Assembly (NCBI GenBank): GCA_003222195.1
Contig: QHVB01000028.1
Span: forward strand, 1 to 64,000
Direction of reading: 5' to 3'
From: Gemmatimonadota bacterium
Lineage (GTDB): Bacteria > Gemmatimonadota > Gemmatimonadetes > Gemmatimonadales > GWC2-71-9
Length of the DNA: 64,000 nt
Each line of letters opens with the position of its first letter. The first letter of the stretch is position 1. This document shows, in pieces, positions 42,519 to 51,517 of the stretch. The notes beneath the pieces were generated by a model, which searched no databases, had not been told where the DNA came from, and saw only the letters and a program-made list of their open reading frames with translations. Position numbers and translations under genes: made by a program.

Positions 42519-42740
42519 CTACAGGCCGAGCCGCACCGAAATCACTTCCCCATCTGCATTGAAAACCGGACTCCCCGACGATCCGCCGGTCGTCATCCCG
42601 TCGAATTGGATCAGGTCCGCGGTCACGCGCGACAGGATTCCCGCGGTCATCGATGTGCGGACGATGGAGGTACGATCGCGCGCCGTCCGCGATTCGCCGG
42701 CGACCAATCTTCCGCCGCGCGTCGGTGCCGACCTCCTCAC
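42519..42740 (-). pseudogene. C-terminal remnant of a trypsin-like (S1) protease
   Basis: About 73 codons ending TADLIQFDGMTTGGSSGSPVFNADGEVISV: the serine-nucleophile segment of chymotrypsin-fold proteases (GGSSGSPVF). The regions with the catalytic His and Asp are absent; the frame is closed by a TGA at 42750-42752 and the next gene occupies the rest. It is therefore a 3' fragment, convergent with and adjacent to the small secreted protein gene (stops 42516-42518 and 42519-42521). Confidence 0.65.
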
Positions 42741-42822
42741 GAACCGCCTTCATCAAGGCCGTCGTGCGCTTCGCCTACGGGTGCCCTGGACGCCCCGCGA
42801 GGTCGTCGCGCATCGTGTAGGG

Positions 42823-43872
42823 ATGGACAACCTCGCCCATGCCCTCGTCGGCGCCGCGCTCGGTCGTGCGGTCGCAGATCGCCACGTCGCTCGCGCGGGT
42901 CTGATCGGTGCCATTGCCGCCAACATGCCGGATTGGGCCGAAACGTTTACGGGTTACTGGGGATGGTCCCGCGCCGATTTTCTCGTTCATCATCGCGGCA
43001 TCACGCATTCGCTCGTTGCTGCGCTCGTGCAAATCCCCGCGCTCATCCTGATCATCGGACTCATCGCGTGGGCGTGGACGCGCTGGCGCGGCTCCGGCTC
43101 CATCCCACCCTGGCGCTGGCTCGCGCTCTGCGTGGCGATCACGTTTCTCAGTCACCTATTCATGGACTGGCAAGGTTCGTACGGTTGGCGCCCGTTTCTC
43201 CCCTGGAGCAGCAGGTGGTACTACCTCGATTGGGTCGCCATCGTCGATCCGTTCTTTTGGCTGTTGCCGTTGGTCGCGCTCGCCTGGGGCAGCGAGCGCC
43301 ACTGGATACCGCTCAGCGGAGTCCTGGTGATTGGCGGCTTCATCACCATCTTGCTCGTCTGGCGCCACGATGTCGTCGCGTCCTGGGTGGTCGCGCTCGC
43401 CGGTGCCATCGGTGTAGTCGCGATCATCGGATGGGTTCGCTACTGGTTCGGCCCAGTCGCGCGGCAGCGCGTTTCTGCGCTCGCGTTGGTGCTTCTTGTC
43501 GTGTACACCGGCGCGCAGGCAGTCGTGGCGGGAAGTCGCAAACGGGGGATCCAACAGGCCGCCGCGCTTCGCTTCGGCACCGGAGCGTCATGGGCGGCGC
43601 TCACAAATGTGGGTCAACCGTTTACGTGGGAAGCGATCTATGCCAGCGCCGACACCGTCGCGAGTGACGACTGGCAGATCGCACGGCATCTGCGCCAACC
43701 GGCCGTCGTGCACGCCGTCACCGACACGCCGGACGGCCGCGCCATCGCGCAGTTCGCTCGCTTTCTCGCGGCCGAAGTGGACACGACCGATGCTACGATC
43801 TATCTCCGCGATGCGCGTTACGCGCGTGCGGGACGCAGCGGGTGGACGGTGATGAGTATCAGGATGAAGTGA
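42823..43872 (+). CDS. Membrane-bound metal-dependent hydrolase, YdjM/DUF457 family
   Basis: 349 residues. MDNLAHALVGAALGRA at the start, HHRGITHSLVAALV and FLSHLFMDWQGSYGWRPFLPWSSRWYYLDWVAIVDPF are the His/Asp motifs of the YdjM-type integral membrane hydrolase family; five to six membrane helices follow. The C-terminal 90 residues form a soluble domain. Substrate unknown. ATG 42823 is chosen because the family motif begins there. Confidence 0.87.
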   Translation: MDNLAHALVGAALGRAVADRHVARAGLIGAIAANMPDWAETFTGYWGWSRADFLVHHRGITHSLVAALVQIPALILIIGLIAWAWTRWRGSGSIPPWRWLALCVAITFLSHLFMDWQGSYGWRPFLPWSSRWYYLDWVAIVDPFFWLLPLVALAWGSERHWIPLSGVLVIGGFITILLVWRHDVVASWVVALAGAIGVVAIIGWVRYWFGPVARQRVSALALVLLVVYTGAQAVVAGSRKRGIQQAAALRFGTGASWAALTNVGQPFTWEAIYASADTVASDDWQIARHLRQPAVVHAVTDTPDGRAIAQFARFLAAEVDTTDATIYLRDARYARAGRSGWTVMSIRMK

Positions 43873-44137
43873 ACTTGCGACCGGAGCGCCGGTCCCGCGA
43901 CTGCCGACGCGGCTGCAACGAGCGGCGCTCCACGCGGCTGCGGCGTTCCGTGCGGCCCCGCCGTTCGACGACGACCGGGACCTGGCGCCCGCGGCGCTCG
44001 GTGACGCGTCGATCCAGCCCGGAGCGCCGATCGGGCCGCACGCGGCGCTCGACCTGATGGCGGGTGGGGCGGTGCTCGCTTTCCATCCACACGAATCTGC
44101 CGCATCGCCGAAATTCGTGCCAGCCGAACTCACCCAC
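43859..44137 (-). CDS. Small arginine-repeat protein
   Basis: Up to 92 residues from GTG 44137. The core is a repeat of Arg pairs spaced about seven to eight residues apart (ERRVRPDRRSGLDRRVTERR ... ERRGRTERRSRVERR), strongly basic and low in complexity. No known fold; an RNA- or DNA-binding or a membrane-surface peptide is possible. It overlaps the convergent hydrolase gene by 14 nt and lies just before the divergent kinase gene (14 bp). The repeat could also reflect antisense coding bias, so I am not certain it is expressed. Confidence 0.4.
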   Translation of the reverse strand: MGEFGWHEFRRCGRFVWMESEHRPTRHQVERRVRPDRRSGLDRRVTERRGRQVPVVVERRGRTERRSRVERRSLQPRRQSRDRRSGRKFTSS

Positions 44138-44151
44138 TACATTTCTCGCCC

Positions 44152-45921
44152 GTGACCACGCCAGACCGGCGGTCGACGCCTCCCAGTGTGACGGCCGTCA
44201 CCAGCGCTTCCACGCAGACTCCGCCCGCGGGTCTGCTCGACGACGCGCTGCGGGCGCTCGAGCCGACGTTCCGGCTCGACAACCTCGTGGCGCTGTCGTC
44301 CGATCGCGCGTTGTATCACGGCTGGGACCGATTGCTGAAGCGGTCCGTCTCGATCCGCGTGCACCTCGCCGCTGAAGCGCCGGGCCGCGCGTGGTTCATG
44401 CGCGAGACCGAAACGCTGGCGCAGCTCGACCATCCGGCGATCCGGCATGTGTATGCCGCCGGCGAGATCGCTTCGTTCGCGTATCGCACCGCGAACTGGA
44501 TCGAAGGCGAAAGCCTCGCCGACGCGCTGCGCCGCGGGCCCCGCCCGATTCCACAGGGTATGTCGCTGATTCGAGATCTCCTGGCCGCCCTCGAGCACGC
44601 GCATGCGCGCGGCATCATCATGCGCCGCATCGTCCCCTCGACGCTGATGATCAACACCGGCGGCCAGGGCGTCATCACCGACCTGCGCTATTCCAACTGG
44701 TGCCTGCCCTACCTGCCGCCGATGCAGGCCGACGATGCGGGCGCGGCGTACATGGCGCCTGAGGTCCGCGCCGGCGAGCCGGGGGAGCCCGCCAGCGACG
44801 TGTACACGGTCACGGCCAACATCTACGCGGCGCTCACGGGCAACGCGCCCGATCTCGATCCATCCCAGATCGTGCCGCCACGCCAGCTGCGCCAGGCCGT
44901 CCCGGCGGCCGTCGAGCGCGTCATCGTGCGCGCGCTGTCGCGTGTCCCCAAGGACCGGTATTACACGGCGACGGAAATGCTGGAGGACTTCGTGAGTGAC
45001 GCCGGCACATTCCAGGTGCTCGCCGCCGCTCCTGCCGTCACCGAGTCGGGTTTCGAGCGGCGGCTGCGGCGGGCACTCGGCGACGATTACGAGCTGCTCG
45101 AGGAGATCGGCGCCGGCGGCTTCGGGCGAGTGTACCGCGCGCGGGATCTCGCGCTCGAGCGGGACGTGGCGATCAAAGTCCTACATCCGGCGCTCACCGC
45201 GGATCCCGGCGTCGTGGAGCGCTTCCGGCGCGAAGCGCAGCTCGCGGCCCGGCTGCGCCATCCGAACATCGTCGCCATCCTCGACATTATGGGACGCGCG
45301 GGACTCACCTGGTACACCATGGAATACGTCCCCGGTTCGAACCTGGCGCAGGTGATCCAGCGCCACGGGACCTTTTCCCTGGATCAAACCGAGCGACTGC
45401 TCAACGAGGCACTGTCGGCGCTCGAGCACGCCCACAGCGTGGGTCTGATTCACCGCGACCTAAAACCGGAAAACATGCTGATCGACCCGGACGGCCGGCT
45501 GCGCATCACCGATTTCGGCCTCGCGCTGGCGCTGCGCGGCGGGGCGCGGTTCGGCGGTGCGACGTCGCGCAGCGGAACGCCGCAGTTCGCCGCGCCGGAG
45601 CAGCTCCTGGGCGAGCGCGTCGACCAGCGAGCGGACCTGTACTCGCTGTCCGCGGTCGCCTACTTTGCGTTGTTAGGCAGGCCGCCGTTCAGCGGGAAGA
45701 CGCCCGAGCAGATTCTCGCGAAGCAGACGACCGACGACGTGCCACCACTCGCCGCCGAGCGACGCGACGTGCCGCGGGAGGTCGAGGATGTGCTGCGGCG
45801 GGCCCTGCGCAGTGAACCTGCCGAGCGGTTCCACTCGGCGAGCGCGTTTCACGCGGCCGTGAGAGGCGCGTTTGGAGGATTTCTGCGGCGCCTGGCCGCG
45901 CTGTTCCGACCGGAGAGCTAA
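44152..45921 (+). CDS. Tandem pseudokinase - Ser/Thr protein kinase
   Basis: 589 residues, GTG start, no membrane helix. The C-terminal kinase (about 315-570) is complete: GAGGFGRVY, Lys342 (VAIK), HRDLKPEN with His434, DFG at 454, and the SGTPQFAAPEQL activation segment. The N-terminal domain (about 35-285) has the same fold order but the VAIK lysine is Arg69, HRD is MRR (157-159), the catalytic-loop Asn is lost and DFG is DLR (177-179), so it cannot transfer phosphate. It probably regulates or docks the active domain. Confidence 0.9.
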   Translation: MTTPDRRSTPPSVTAVTSASTQTPPAGLLDDALRALEPTFRLDNLVALSSDRALYHGWDRLLKRSVSIRVHLAAEAPGRAWFMRETETLAQLDHPAIRHVYAAGEIASFAYRTANWIEGESLADALRRGPRPIPQGMSLIRDLLAALEHAHARGIIMRRIVPSTLMINTGGQGVITDLRYSNWCLPYLPPMQADDAGAAYMAPEVRAGEPGEPASDVYTVTANIYAALTGNAPDLDPSQIVPPRQLRQAVPAAVERVIVRALSRVPKDRYYTATEMLEDFVSDAGTFQVLAAAPAVTESGFERRLRRALGDDYELLEEIGAGGFGRVYRARDLALERDVAIKVLHPALTADPGVVERFRREAQLAARLRHPNIVAILDIMGRAGLTWYTMEYVPGSNLAQVIQRHGTFSLDQTERLLNEALSALEHAHSVGLIHRDLKPENMLIDPDGRLRITDFGLALALRGGARFGGATSRSGTPQFAAPEQLLGERVDQRADLYSLSAVAYFALLGRPPFSGKTPEQILAKQTTDDVPPLAAERRDVPREVEDVLRRALRSEPAERFHSASAFHAAVRGAFGGFLRRLAALFRPES

Positions 45922-45937
45922 CCAAGCGGAGGTTCTC

Positions 45938-46336
45938 ATGCGTCTGTGCTACGGGCTGTTCCTCGTGTTCCTCGTTGCCTGCGGTTCCAGTACGTCGTAC
46001 TCGAGCAACCCACCCCCACCGCCACCGCCAGCCCCTCCCCCTGCGCCCAATAGCGTCTTTGTCGCGGTCTCGAACTTTCAATTCACCCCCGACACTGTGA
46101 AGCTCACCGTGGGAACCCCGGTGCGATGGACGAATGAGGGCAGCGTGTCGCACTCCGTGACATCCGACAGCACGGGTTCATTCAACAGCGGGACGCTGTC
46201 CAACGGAGGCGTCGATCAGTACGGGATGCCATATGCCGGCTCGACCTATGACCGCACGTTCGCAACGGCAGGCACGTACCCCTATCACTGCTCGTTCCAT
46301 CGGCAGATGAAGGGGGTCGTGATCGTCTCGAATTAG
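45938..46336 (+). CDS. Blue-copper (cupredoxin) lipoprotein
   Basis: 132 residues. ATG 45938 follows GCGGAGG; lipobox LVAC (Cys15), then a Pro/Ala linker (25-38) and a plastocyanin-type domain with copper ligands His72, Cys118, His121 and Met124. A membrane-tethered periplasmic electron carrier, similar in design to the one at 5920 but with a shorter linker. It is 16 bp after the kinase gene and 2 bp from the convergent exporter gene's stop. Confidence 0.88.
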   Translation: MRLCYGLFLVFLVACGSSTSYSSNPPPPPPPAPPPAPNSVFVAVSNFQFTPDTVKLTVGTPVRWTNEGSVSHSVTSDSTGSFNSGTLSNGGVDQYGMPYAGSTYDRTFATAGTYPYHCSFHRQMKGVVIVSN

Positions 46337-46338
46337 CC

Positions 46339-47355
46339 TCAGCGCCAACGAAAGATCTTGAGGGCAACCACGAAGCTCACGGCACCCCACGCCACCACGA
46401 TGGCGATCGGGGTGCCGAGCGTCGTAATCGCCGCGCCGTCGATCATGACGGCGCGCAGCGCGTCGTTGAGGGCGGTGAGCGGCAGCGCTTTCACGAACGG
46501 AATCATCGCGTTCGGGAAGCGCGAGTAGGAGAAGAAGGTCCCCGACAGAATCCACATCGGCAGCATCACGAGGTTCATCAACCCCGACACGCCCTCGATC
46601 GTCCTCGCGCGGCTCGCGACGAGGAGGCCGAGGCCGGCGAAGGCGAACGAGCCAAGCAAGGTGATGCCCCCGAGCGAGGCGAACGATCCGCGCACCGCGA
46701 CGCCGAACAGCAGCCACCCGAACCCCACAAGCGCCACGACTTCCACGATCAGAAAGACGAGCCGCGAAAGAATGAAGCTCAGCAAGTAGTGGCTGCGGCG
46801 CATGGGTGTCGCCATGTAGCGCTTCAGCAGCTTGCGCTGGCGCGCCTGGACGACCGAAAACCCGACGCCCCAAATCCCACTGCCCAGCAGGTTCATCCCC
46901 AGCAAACCGGGAATAAGGAAATCGATGTAGCGCGACCCGGGCGCGACGGCACGGTCGTCCCGCACGGCCACCAGGTCTGTGCGACCGCGCGCACGCTGTA
47001 ACACATCGTCGACCTCGAGGCGCGCGAGACCGCTCTCGGTGCGGGTCGAGTCGTAGCGATAGACGACAGGATCGCCCGGAACCACGACCAGCGCGACTCG
47101 ACCGGTCTTGAGGCGTAGCCGCGCAGTGGCCGTATCGAGCACCGTGGCGATGAGGCGAGGCGAGGAGTCGAGCGTCGCGGCCAGGGCGCTGTCGCCGATC
47201 CCCGCCACCACTCCCACCTGCAACTTCCCGGGACCGGTGTTGCGGAAGGCGAGGCCGAGCGCGAACGCGAGCACGATCGGAAAGCCGAAGACCCAGAACA
47301 CCGCCTCCGGCTCGCGGTAAAACTCGCGCATGCGCGACAGGGCGAGCTGATACAT
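46339..47355 (-). CDS. ABC-2 type transporter permease
   Basis: 338 residues. One N-terminal helix (FWVFGFPIVLAFALGLAF), a periplasmic domain (about 40-165) and five C-terminal helices, with SYRFPNAMIPFVKALPLTALNDALR in the last third, the ABC-2 membrane signature. It pairs with the ATPase encoded 7 bp upstream to export a drug, lipid or glycan. ATG 47355 chosen; GTG 47373 would overlap the ATPase gene. Confidence 0.88.
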   Translation of the reverse strand: MYQLALSRMREFYREPEAVFWVFGFPIVLAFALGLAFRNTGPGKLQVGVVAGIGDSALAATLDSSPRLIATVLDTATARLRLKTGRVALVVVPGDPVVYRYDSTRTESGLARLEVDDVLQRARGRTDLVAVRDDRAVAPGSRYIDFLIPGLLGMNLLGSGIWGVGFSVVQARQRKLLKRYMATPMRRSHYLLSFILSRLVFLIVEVVALVGFGWLLFGVAVRGSFASLGGITLLGSFAFAGLGLLVASRARTIEGVSGLMNLVMLPMWILSGTFFSYSRFPNAMIPFVKALPLTALNDALRAVMIDGAAITTLGTPIAIVVAWGAVSFVVALKIFRWR

Positions 47356-47362
47356 CGGATGC

Positions 47363-48289
47363 TCACGTATCACGGAGCTGCCGTCCGGTGAGCGCGACGA
47401 AGACGTCGTCGAGCGAGGCGTGATGCGTGGTGAGCAGCGACAGCTCCACACCGCGCTCTCGAAGCAGCGCGAGCAACGCGGGGAGGGCGCGGTGCAGCTC
47501 TACGACCGTGAGCGAGACTCCGTCGGGACCCGTCCGCACCGCCGACACACCCCCCATTTGTCGCAAGACCTCGACCAGATCGTCCGCAATCCCGCCCTCC
47601 GCCAGCGCGAAGTCCACCACGTGGTCCGCGCCCAGCGACGCAATCAGCTCCTTGGGAGTTCCCTGGGCGATGATCTTGCCGTGATCCATGATCGCGACGC
47701 GATCGCAGAGGCGCTCGGCTTCCTCCATATAGTGCGTCGTGAGCAACACCGTCCCGCCGTCCGCACGGAAGCGGCGGATGATTTCCCACAGCTGCCGGCG
47801 CGACTGCGGATCCAGGCCGGTCGTCGGCTCATCGAGGAACAACAGCTCGGGTTTGCTGACGAGCGCGCACGCGACCGCGAGCCGCTGCTTCTGCCCGCCC
47901 GAGAGGGTCACGACGCGCGCCTTGCGCTTTTCCTCGAGCCCGACGAGCGCGAGCACCTCGTCAACCGTGTGCGACTGCCGGTAGAACGACCGGAACAGCG
48001 CCAGCACCTCGCCGACCTGGAGCTTGTCGGCGAGCTGGGTTTCCTGGAGCTGAATGCCGAGGCGCTCGCGCAGCGCCCGTCCGGCGGCGCCGTCGCGCCA
48101 CGGCGTGCCGAGGATCTCGACCTCACCCGAATCCGGGAGCGTCAGCCCCTCGAGGATTTCGATGGTAGTGGTCTTGCCGGCACCGTTGGGTCCGAGCAGT
48201 CCAAAGCATTCGCCCGCTTGGACGACGAGATCGAGACCCGCAACGGCGACGACGTCCCCGAACCGCTTGGTGAGCGTGCGACAGTTGAT
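47363..48289 (-). CDS. ABC-2 transporter ATPase with a non-standard start codon
   Basis: About 308 residues. The complete CcmA/DrrA-type ATPase is present: CRTLTKRFGDVVAVAGLDL, Walker A GPNGAGKTTT, Q-loop, signature LSGGQKQR, Walker B LLFLDEP and the switch His. But no ATG, GTG or TTG precedes Walker A in this frame; the first is GTG 48007, inside the protein. ATC at 48289, just before NCRTLTKRFGD and 3 nt after the upstream stop, is the best place for the start, with a second ATC at 48298. AGAGAAGAAA precedes it. A sequencing error or rare start codon would both explain this. Confidence 0.8.
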   Translation of the reverse strand: MNCRTLTKRFGDVVAVAGLDLVVQAGECFGLLGPNGAGKTTTIEILEGLTLPDSGEVEILGTPWRDGAAGRALRERLGIQLQETQLADKLQVGEVLALFRSFYRQSHTVDEVLALVGLEEKRKARVVTLSGGQKQRLAVACALVSKPELLFLDEPTTGLDPQSRRQLWEIIRRFRADGGTVLLTTHYMEEAERLCDRVAIMDHGKIIAQGTPKELIASLGADHVVDFALAEGGIADDLVEVLRQMGGVSAVRTGPDGVSLTVVELHRALPALLALLRERGVELSLLTTHHASLDDVFVALTGRQLRDT

Positions 48290-48291
48290 CG

Positions 48292-48684
48292 CTACGATGG
48301 TTTCTTCTCTTTGTCTTCTTTGTCTTTTTCGGGAGTCGCGTCGTGCGCCGCCTTGAGCGCCTGGTCGAGCTGCATGGTCATGCTGCTCACACCATCTGCC
48401 AGCGCACGCACCTTCATGTTGAGCCCCGTCCCTGACCGGCCCGCCACGACCGCCAGTTGACCGGCCACGTCGGGGAGAGTGCCGAGATTCGCCGTAAGCG
48501 CGCGCTGGCGCATGTGCGACAGCTCGCGCGCGATGTTTCCGCAGATGCCGTTGATGATCTTCGGGTTCGCGGCGCGGTTCGATTCGAGCTCGGCGACCAG
48601 CTTCTTCACGTGATCCACCGTCCGCACGTAGTGCTGCAACTCCTCGATGCGGCGGATCTGCGTGGCCGACTGCTTCTGCACCAC
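48292..48684 (-). CDS. Conserved helical protein of unknown function
   Basis: 130 residues, almost all helical, with no signal peptide. The first 60 residues are amphipathic (IRRIEELQHYVRTVDHVKKLVAELE), then GTLPDVAGQLAVVAGRSGTG and a charged tail ending EKDKEDKEKKPS. No family recognised. GTG 48684 or 48681; 2-5 bp after the phosphatase stop, and its stop is within 3 nt of the ATPase start, so it may be coupled to the exporter. Confidence 0.65.
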   Translation of the reverse strand: MVQKQSATQIRRIEELQHYVRTVDHVKKLVAELESNRAANPKIINGICGNIARELSHMRQRALTANLGTLPDVAGQLAVVAGRSGTGLNMKVRALADGVSSMTMQLDQALKAAHDATPEKDKEDKEKKPS

Positions 48685-48686
48685 GC

Positions 48687-50282
48687 CTAGTTTCTCGGCG
48701 CGAGGATGTCGGTCCGGGCGTGACCGTCTACGAGGGAAAGCGGCGTCACCCCCAGCAGCACGCCAAGCGTCGGCGCGATGTCAACCGTGTTCATGCGCCC
48801 GGCAAACGACCCGCGGCGCACACCCCGACCCCAGAAGATGATCGGCACGTGCGCGTCGTCCTCCGACGGCTGGCCGTGCATCGCGATCGGCAGGTTGGGA
48901 ACGTCCCAGACCGAGCCGGGCTGCAACGTCACGGTGAGGACGACGCCGGCGTCAGGAGCGAGATGGTGGATCCAACGCCGCGCTACCGGATCGGACGCCG
49001 TGTCGGCACGCGACAAGTCGGCGGGTCTGATCACCCGCGCGACGCCCTGGATCCGGACGATGCGCGCGGTAAGGGCGTCGAGGACGCTGTCGGTCTTGAT
49101 TCCCAACGCGGCCAGGCGGCCGTTGTCGCGCAAGAACAGCATGCCGGTGTCGAACTCCAGCCACTCGCGCGAAGGGGGTCCGCCGCCCCCGCTCGCCAGG
49201 CGGTCGAGGTCCCGATTGATCGCGGTGATCAGCGTGTCGAGCCCGACGCGATAGGCCGCTCCGCCGGTCTTCGCCCGGGTCCGTTCCGGGTATGAGGTCA
49301 CACCGTGATCGGCGGTCAGCACGACCACGAAATTGTCGCGCCCCACGCGATCGGTGAGCCGCTTCAGGAACCAGCCGAGATAGTGGTCGAGGCGCAACAC
49401 CTGATCGTGGATCTCGCGGGAGTCAGGGCCGTACGCGTGACCGACGGCATCAGTCGTGGACAAGCTGACTGCGAGCACGTCGGTGCCCCCGCCTCTGCGG
49501 CCGAGCCGCAGCGCCTCGAAGCCCTCGAGCGCGAACAGCAGCGTGAGCGAATCCATGGCGGGGACGCCAGCGATCGCCGCGGCGGCGCTAATGCTGTCGG
49601 CGGGCAGCCGGTGGGGGAAAACCACGTCCGCCCCCCCGTTTTCCCAAACCTCATTGTCCGGTTCCCTGTAGGCGCTGTCCGGAAGCAGCAGCGTCCACGA
49701 CGTGCTGGCCGCCTTGAAGGGCAACCGCCGGGCGTTGAACGCCTGCACCCAGGAGGGCAGCGTGTCGGCGTAGTAGCGGCTCGTGGTGAACAGACCCGAC
49801 TGATACCAGAACACCTGCTGTTTCGCCTGACCGAGAGGGAGAATCGCGCCCCGATCCTTGCGGCTGACCGATAGTGCGCGATCCGCCGGATCCGACGCTT
49901 TCAGCCAATCGAACAGCGTCGTGCCGCGGAACCGCCGGGGCGAGGCGCCCGGGCCGGTGGTGCCGAGCAGCGGCGCCAACGAATCCTGCACGCCCTCCGA
50001 ATTGCGGATGATGCCGGTGTGCGCGGGCCACATGCCGGAGAGGATCGTCGCATGCCCCGGCGCCGTTTCGGTGACGGCGTGATCCTGATAACCGTCGGTC
50101 AAGAACGCGCCTTCGTTGGCGAGCTGCGCCAGGCCACCGGTGAGCTGGCTTCTCCAGCGCGAGAAGTAGTCAGGGCGAAGCTGGTCGACGGTGATCACGA
50201 CGATCAGCTTCGGCCGCGCCGGCGCCGGCGGAGGGGAAACAAGGAGCCCCGTCAGGAACGCGAGATAGACGGAGAGATTCAT
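48687..50282 (-). CDS. Secreted alkaline phosphatase-superfamily enzyme (PafA/NPP-like)
   Basis: 531 residues. Signal peptide from ATG 50282 (AFLTGLLVS then Pro-rich). Metal and nucleophile motifs: ITVDQLRPDY (Asp), nucleophile Thr in TETAPGHATILSGMWP, TDAVGHAYGPDS and LTADHGV with a late H in GHARTD. It hydrolyses phosphomonoesters or phosphodiesters in the periplasm. Position in the operon: 20 bp after the MFS gene. Confidence 0.9.
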   Translation of the reverse strand: MNLSVYLAFLTGLLVSPPPAPARPKLIVVITVDQLRPDYFSRWRSQLTGGLAQLANEGAFLTDGYQDHAVTETAPGHATILSGMWPAHTGIIRNSEGVQDSLAPLLGTTGPGASPRRFRGTTLFDWLKASDPADRALSVSRKDRGAILPLGQAKQQVFWYQSGLFTTSRYYADTLPSWVQAFNARRLPFKAASTSWTLLLPDSAYREPDNEVWENGGADVVFPHRLPADSISAAAAIAGVPAMDSLTLLFALEGFEALRLGRRGGGTDVLAVSLSTTDAVGHAYGPDSREIHDQVLRLDHYLGWFLKRLTDRVGRDNFVVVLTADHGVTSYPERTRAKTGGAAYRVGLDTLITAINRDLDRLASGGGGPPSREWLEFDTGMLFLRDNGRLAALGIKTDSVLDALTARIVRIQGVARVIRPADLSRADTASDPVARRWIHHLAPDAGVVLTVTLQPGSVWDVPNLPIAMHGQPSEDDAHVPIIFWGRGVRRGSFAGRMNTVDIAPTLGVLLGVTPLSLVDGHARTDILAPRN

Positions 50283-50302
50283 GGCCACCAAACTAGCAAT
50301 GG

Positions 50303-51517
50303 TCAAGCCATTGCCGCCACCGGGTCATGGGGCCGCTCCCGGAACGCGAGCACTCCGGCGATCGCCACCACGCAGGCGGCCAGCAGGAATGGCACGCCAT
50401 GCCCCAGGGTCGCGAAGGCAAGCGTGGCGCCGACCGGGCCCACGATGCTCATGATGCCGCGAAACGTCTGTTGCGCCCCCATGACCAGTCCGAGCTCGTG
50501 GCGATCGGTTCGCTGGCTCACCAGCGACGTGGACGCCGGAAACAGCAGCGCGGTCCCCATCGGCACGAGAATAAGGAAGAGAATGAACAATGGCATGGCG
50601 CGCGCCGGTGTGAGCAGGCTCGCCGGCAGCGGCATCAACGCGAGACCGAGGAGCAGCGAGATTGTGCCGATCTGCATGGTGCGGATTTCCCCGAAGCGCG
50701 CGTTGAACCAGCCGACGATCGTGGCGCGCATGATGACGCCGACCACCCCGAAGATCGGGAAGAAGTAGCCGATGGTTCGGGCGCTGATCGCGAAAGTGTC
50801 TTTCAAATACAACGCGAGCACGCCGATCACGACGTTCAATGCGAGCATCCCGACGACGTAGATCCAGATCACGCGATGCGCTGGCGTGGCGGGCTGGCGC
50901 ACGATCTCCAAGAGCGCCTGCCGCACCGATCGGCCCTCGGGCACCACGAAGTGTCCGCTGGGACCGCGCGCTTGCGCCGCTCGCGATTCCGGCAGCCATT
51001 TCCACGCGAAGAACACGTTGACCAGGACCATCACCGCCGCGACGAGGCCGGGCGCCTGACGGCCGAAGTTATACGCCGCCGAGCCGATGAATGGGCCGAT
51101 CACGACGCCCGCGCTGGTCGCCGCCGATAGCCAGCCCAGTGCCTTCGCGCGTTCTCGCGGTTCCATAGTATCGGCCACGTACGCCTGCGCGACGCCGGTG
51201 GTGCCGCCTCCGAGGCCCTGCACGATGCGCGACGCGAACAGCATCCACAGGCTTGTGGCAAAGCCAAAGATGACGTAGGCGAACGCGGAGGCGCCGAGGC
51301 CGATGAGCATGGCCGGCCGCCGGCCGTAGCGGTCGGAGAGCTTTCCCCACACCGGCGACGAGATGAGCTGCGCGACCGCAAACGATGCGATCAGGGGTCC
51401 GACGAGCCACTCGGGCGCCTTGAGATCGAGCGCATAAAACGGCATCAGCGGCGCGACGAGCATCAAACCCATCATGTCTACGAAGCACACCGCCATCAGC
51501 ACCCAGAGCCGCTTCAT
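50303..51517 (-). CDS. MFS transporter (TetA-like drug/metabolite exporter)
   Basis: 404 residues, 12 membrane helices. The loop 2-3 motif GKLSDRYGRRPAML and the antiporter motif GVVIGPFIGSAA in helix 5 put it in the 12-helix drug:H+ antiporter group. ATG 51517 overlaps the iron-type permease stop in ATGA. Substrate unknown. Confidence 0.9.
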   Translation of the reverse strand: MKRLWVLMAVCFVDMMGLMLVAPLMPFYALDLKAPEWLVGPLIASFAVAQLISSPVWGKLSDRYGRRPAMLIGLGASAFAYVIFGFATSLWMLFASRIVQGLGGGTTGVAQAYVADTMEPRERAKALGWLSAATSAGVVIGPFIGSAAYNFGRQAPGLVAAVMVLVNVFFAWKWLPESRAAQARGPSGHFVVPEGRSVRQALLEIVRQPATPAHRVIWIYVVGMLALNVVIGVLALYLKDTFAISARTIGYFFPIFGVVGVIMRATIVGWFNARFGEIRTMQIGTISLLLGLALMPLPASLLTPARAMPLFILFLILVPMGTALLFPASTSLVSQRTDRHELGLVMGAQQTFRGIMSIVGPVGATLAFATLGHGVPFLLAACVVAIAGVLAFRERPHDPVAAMA

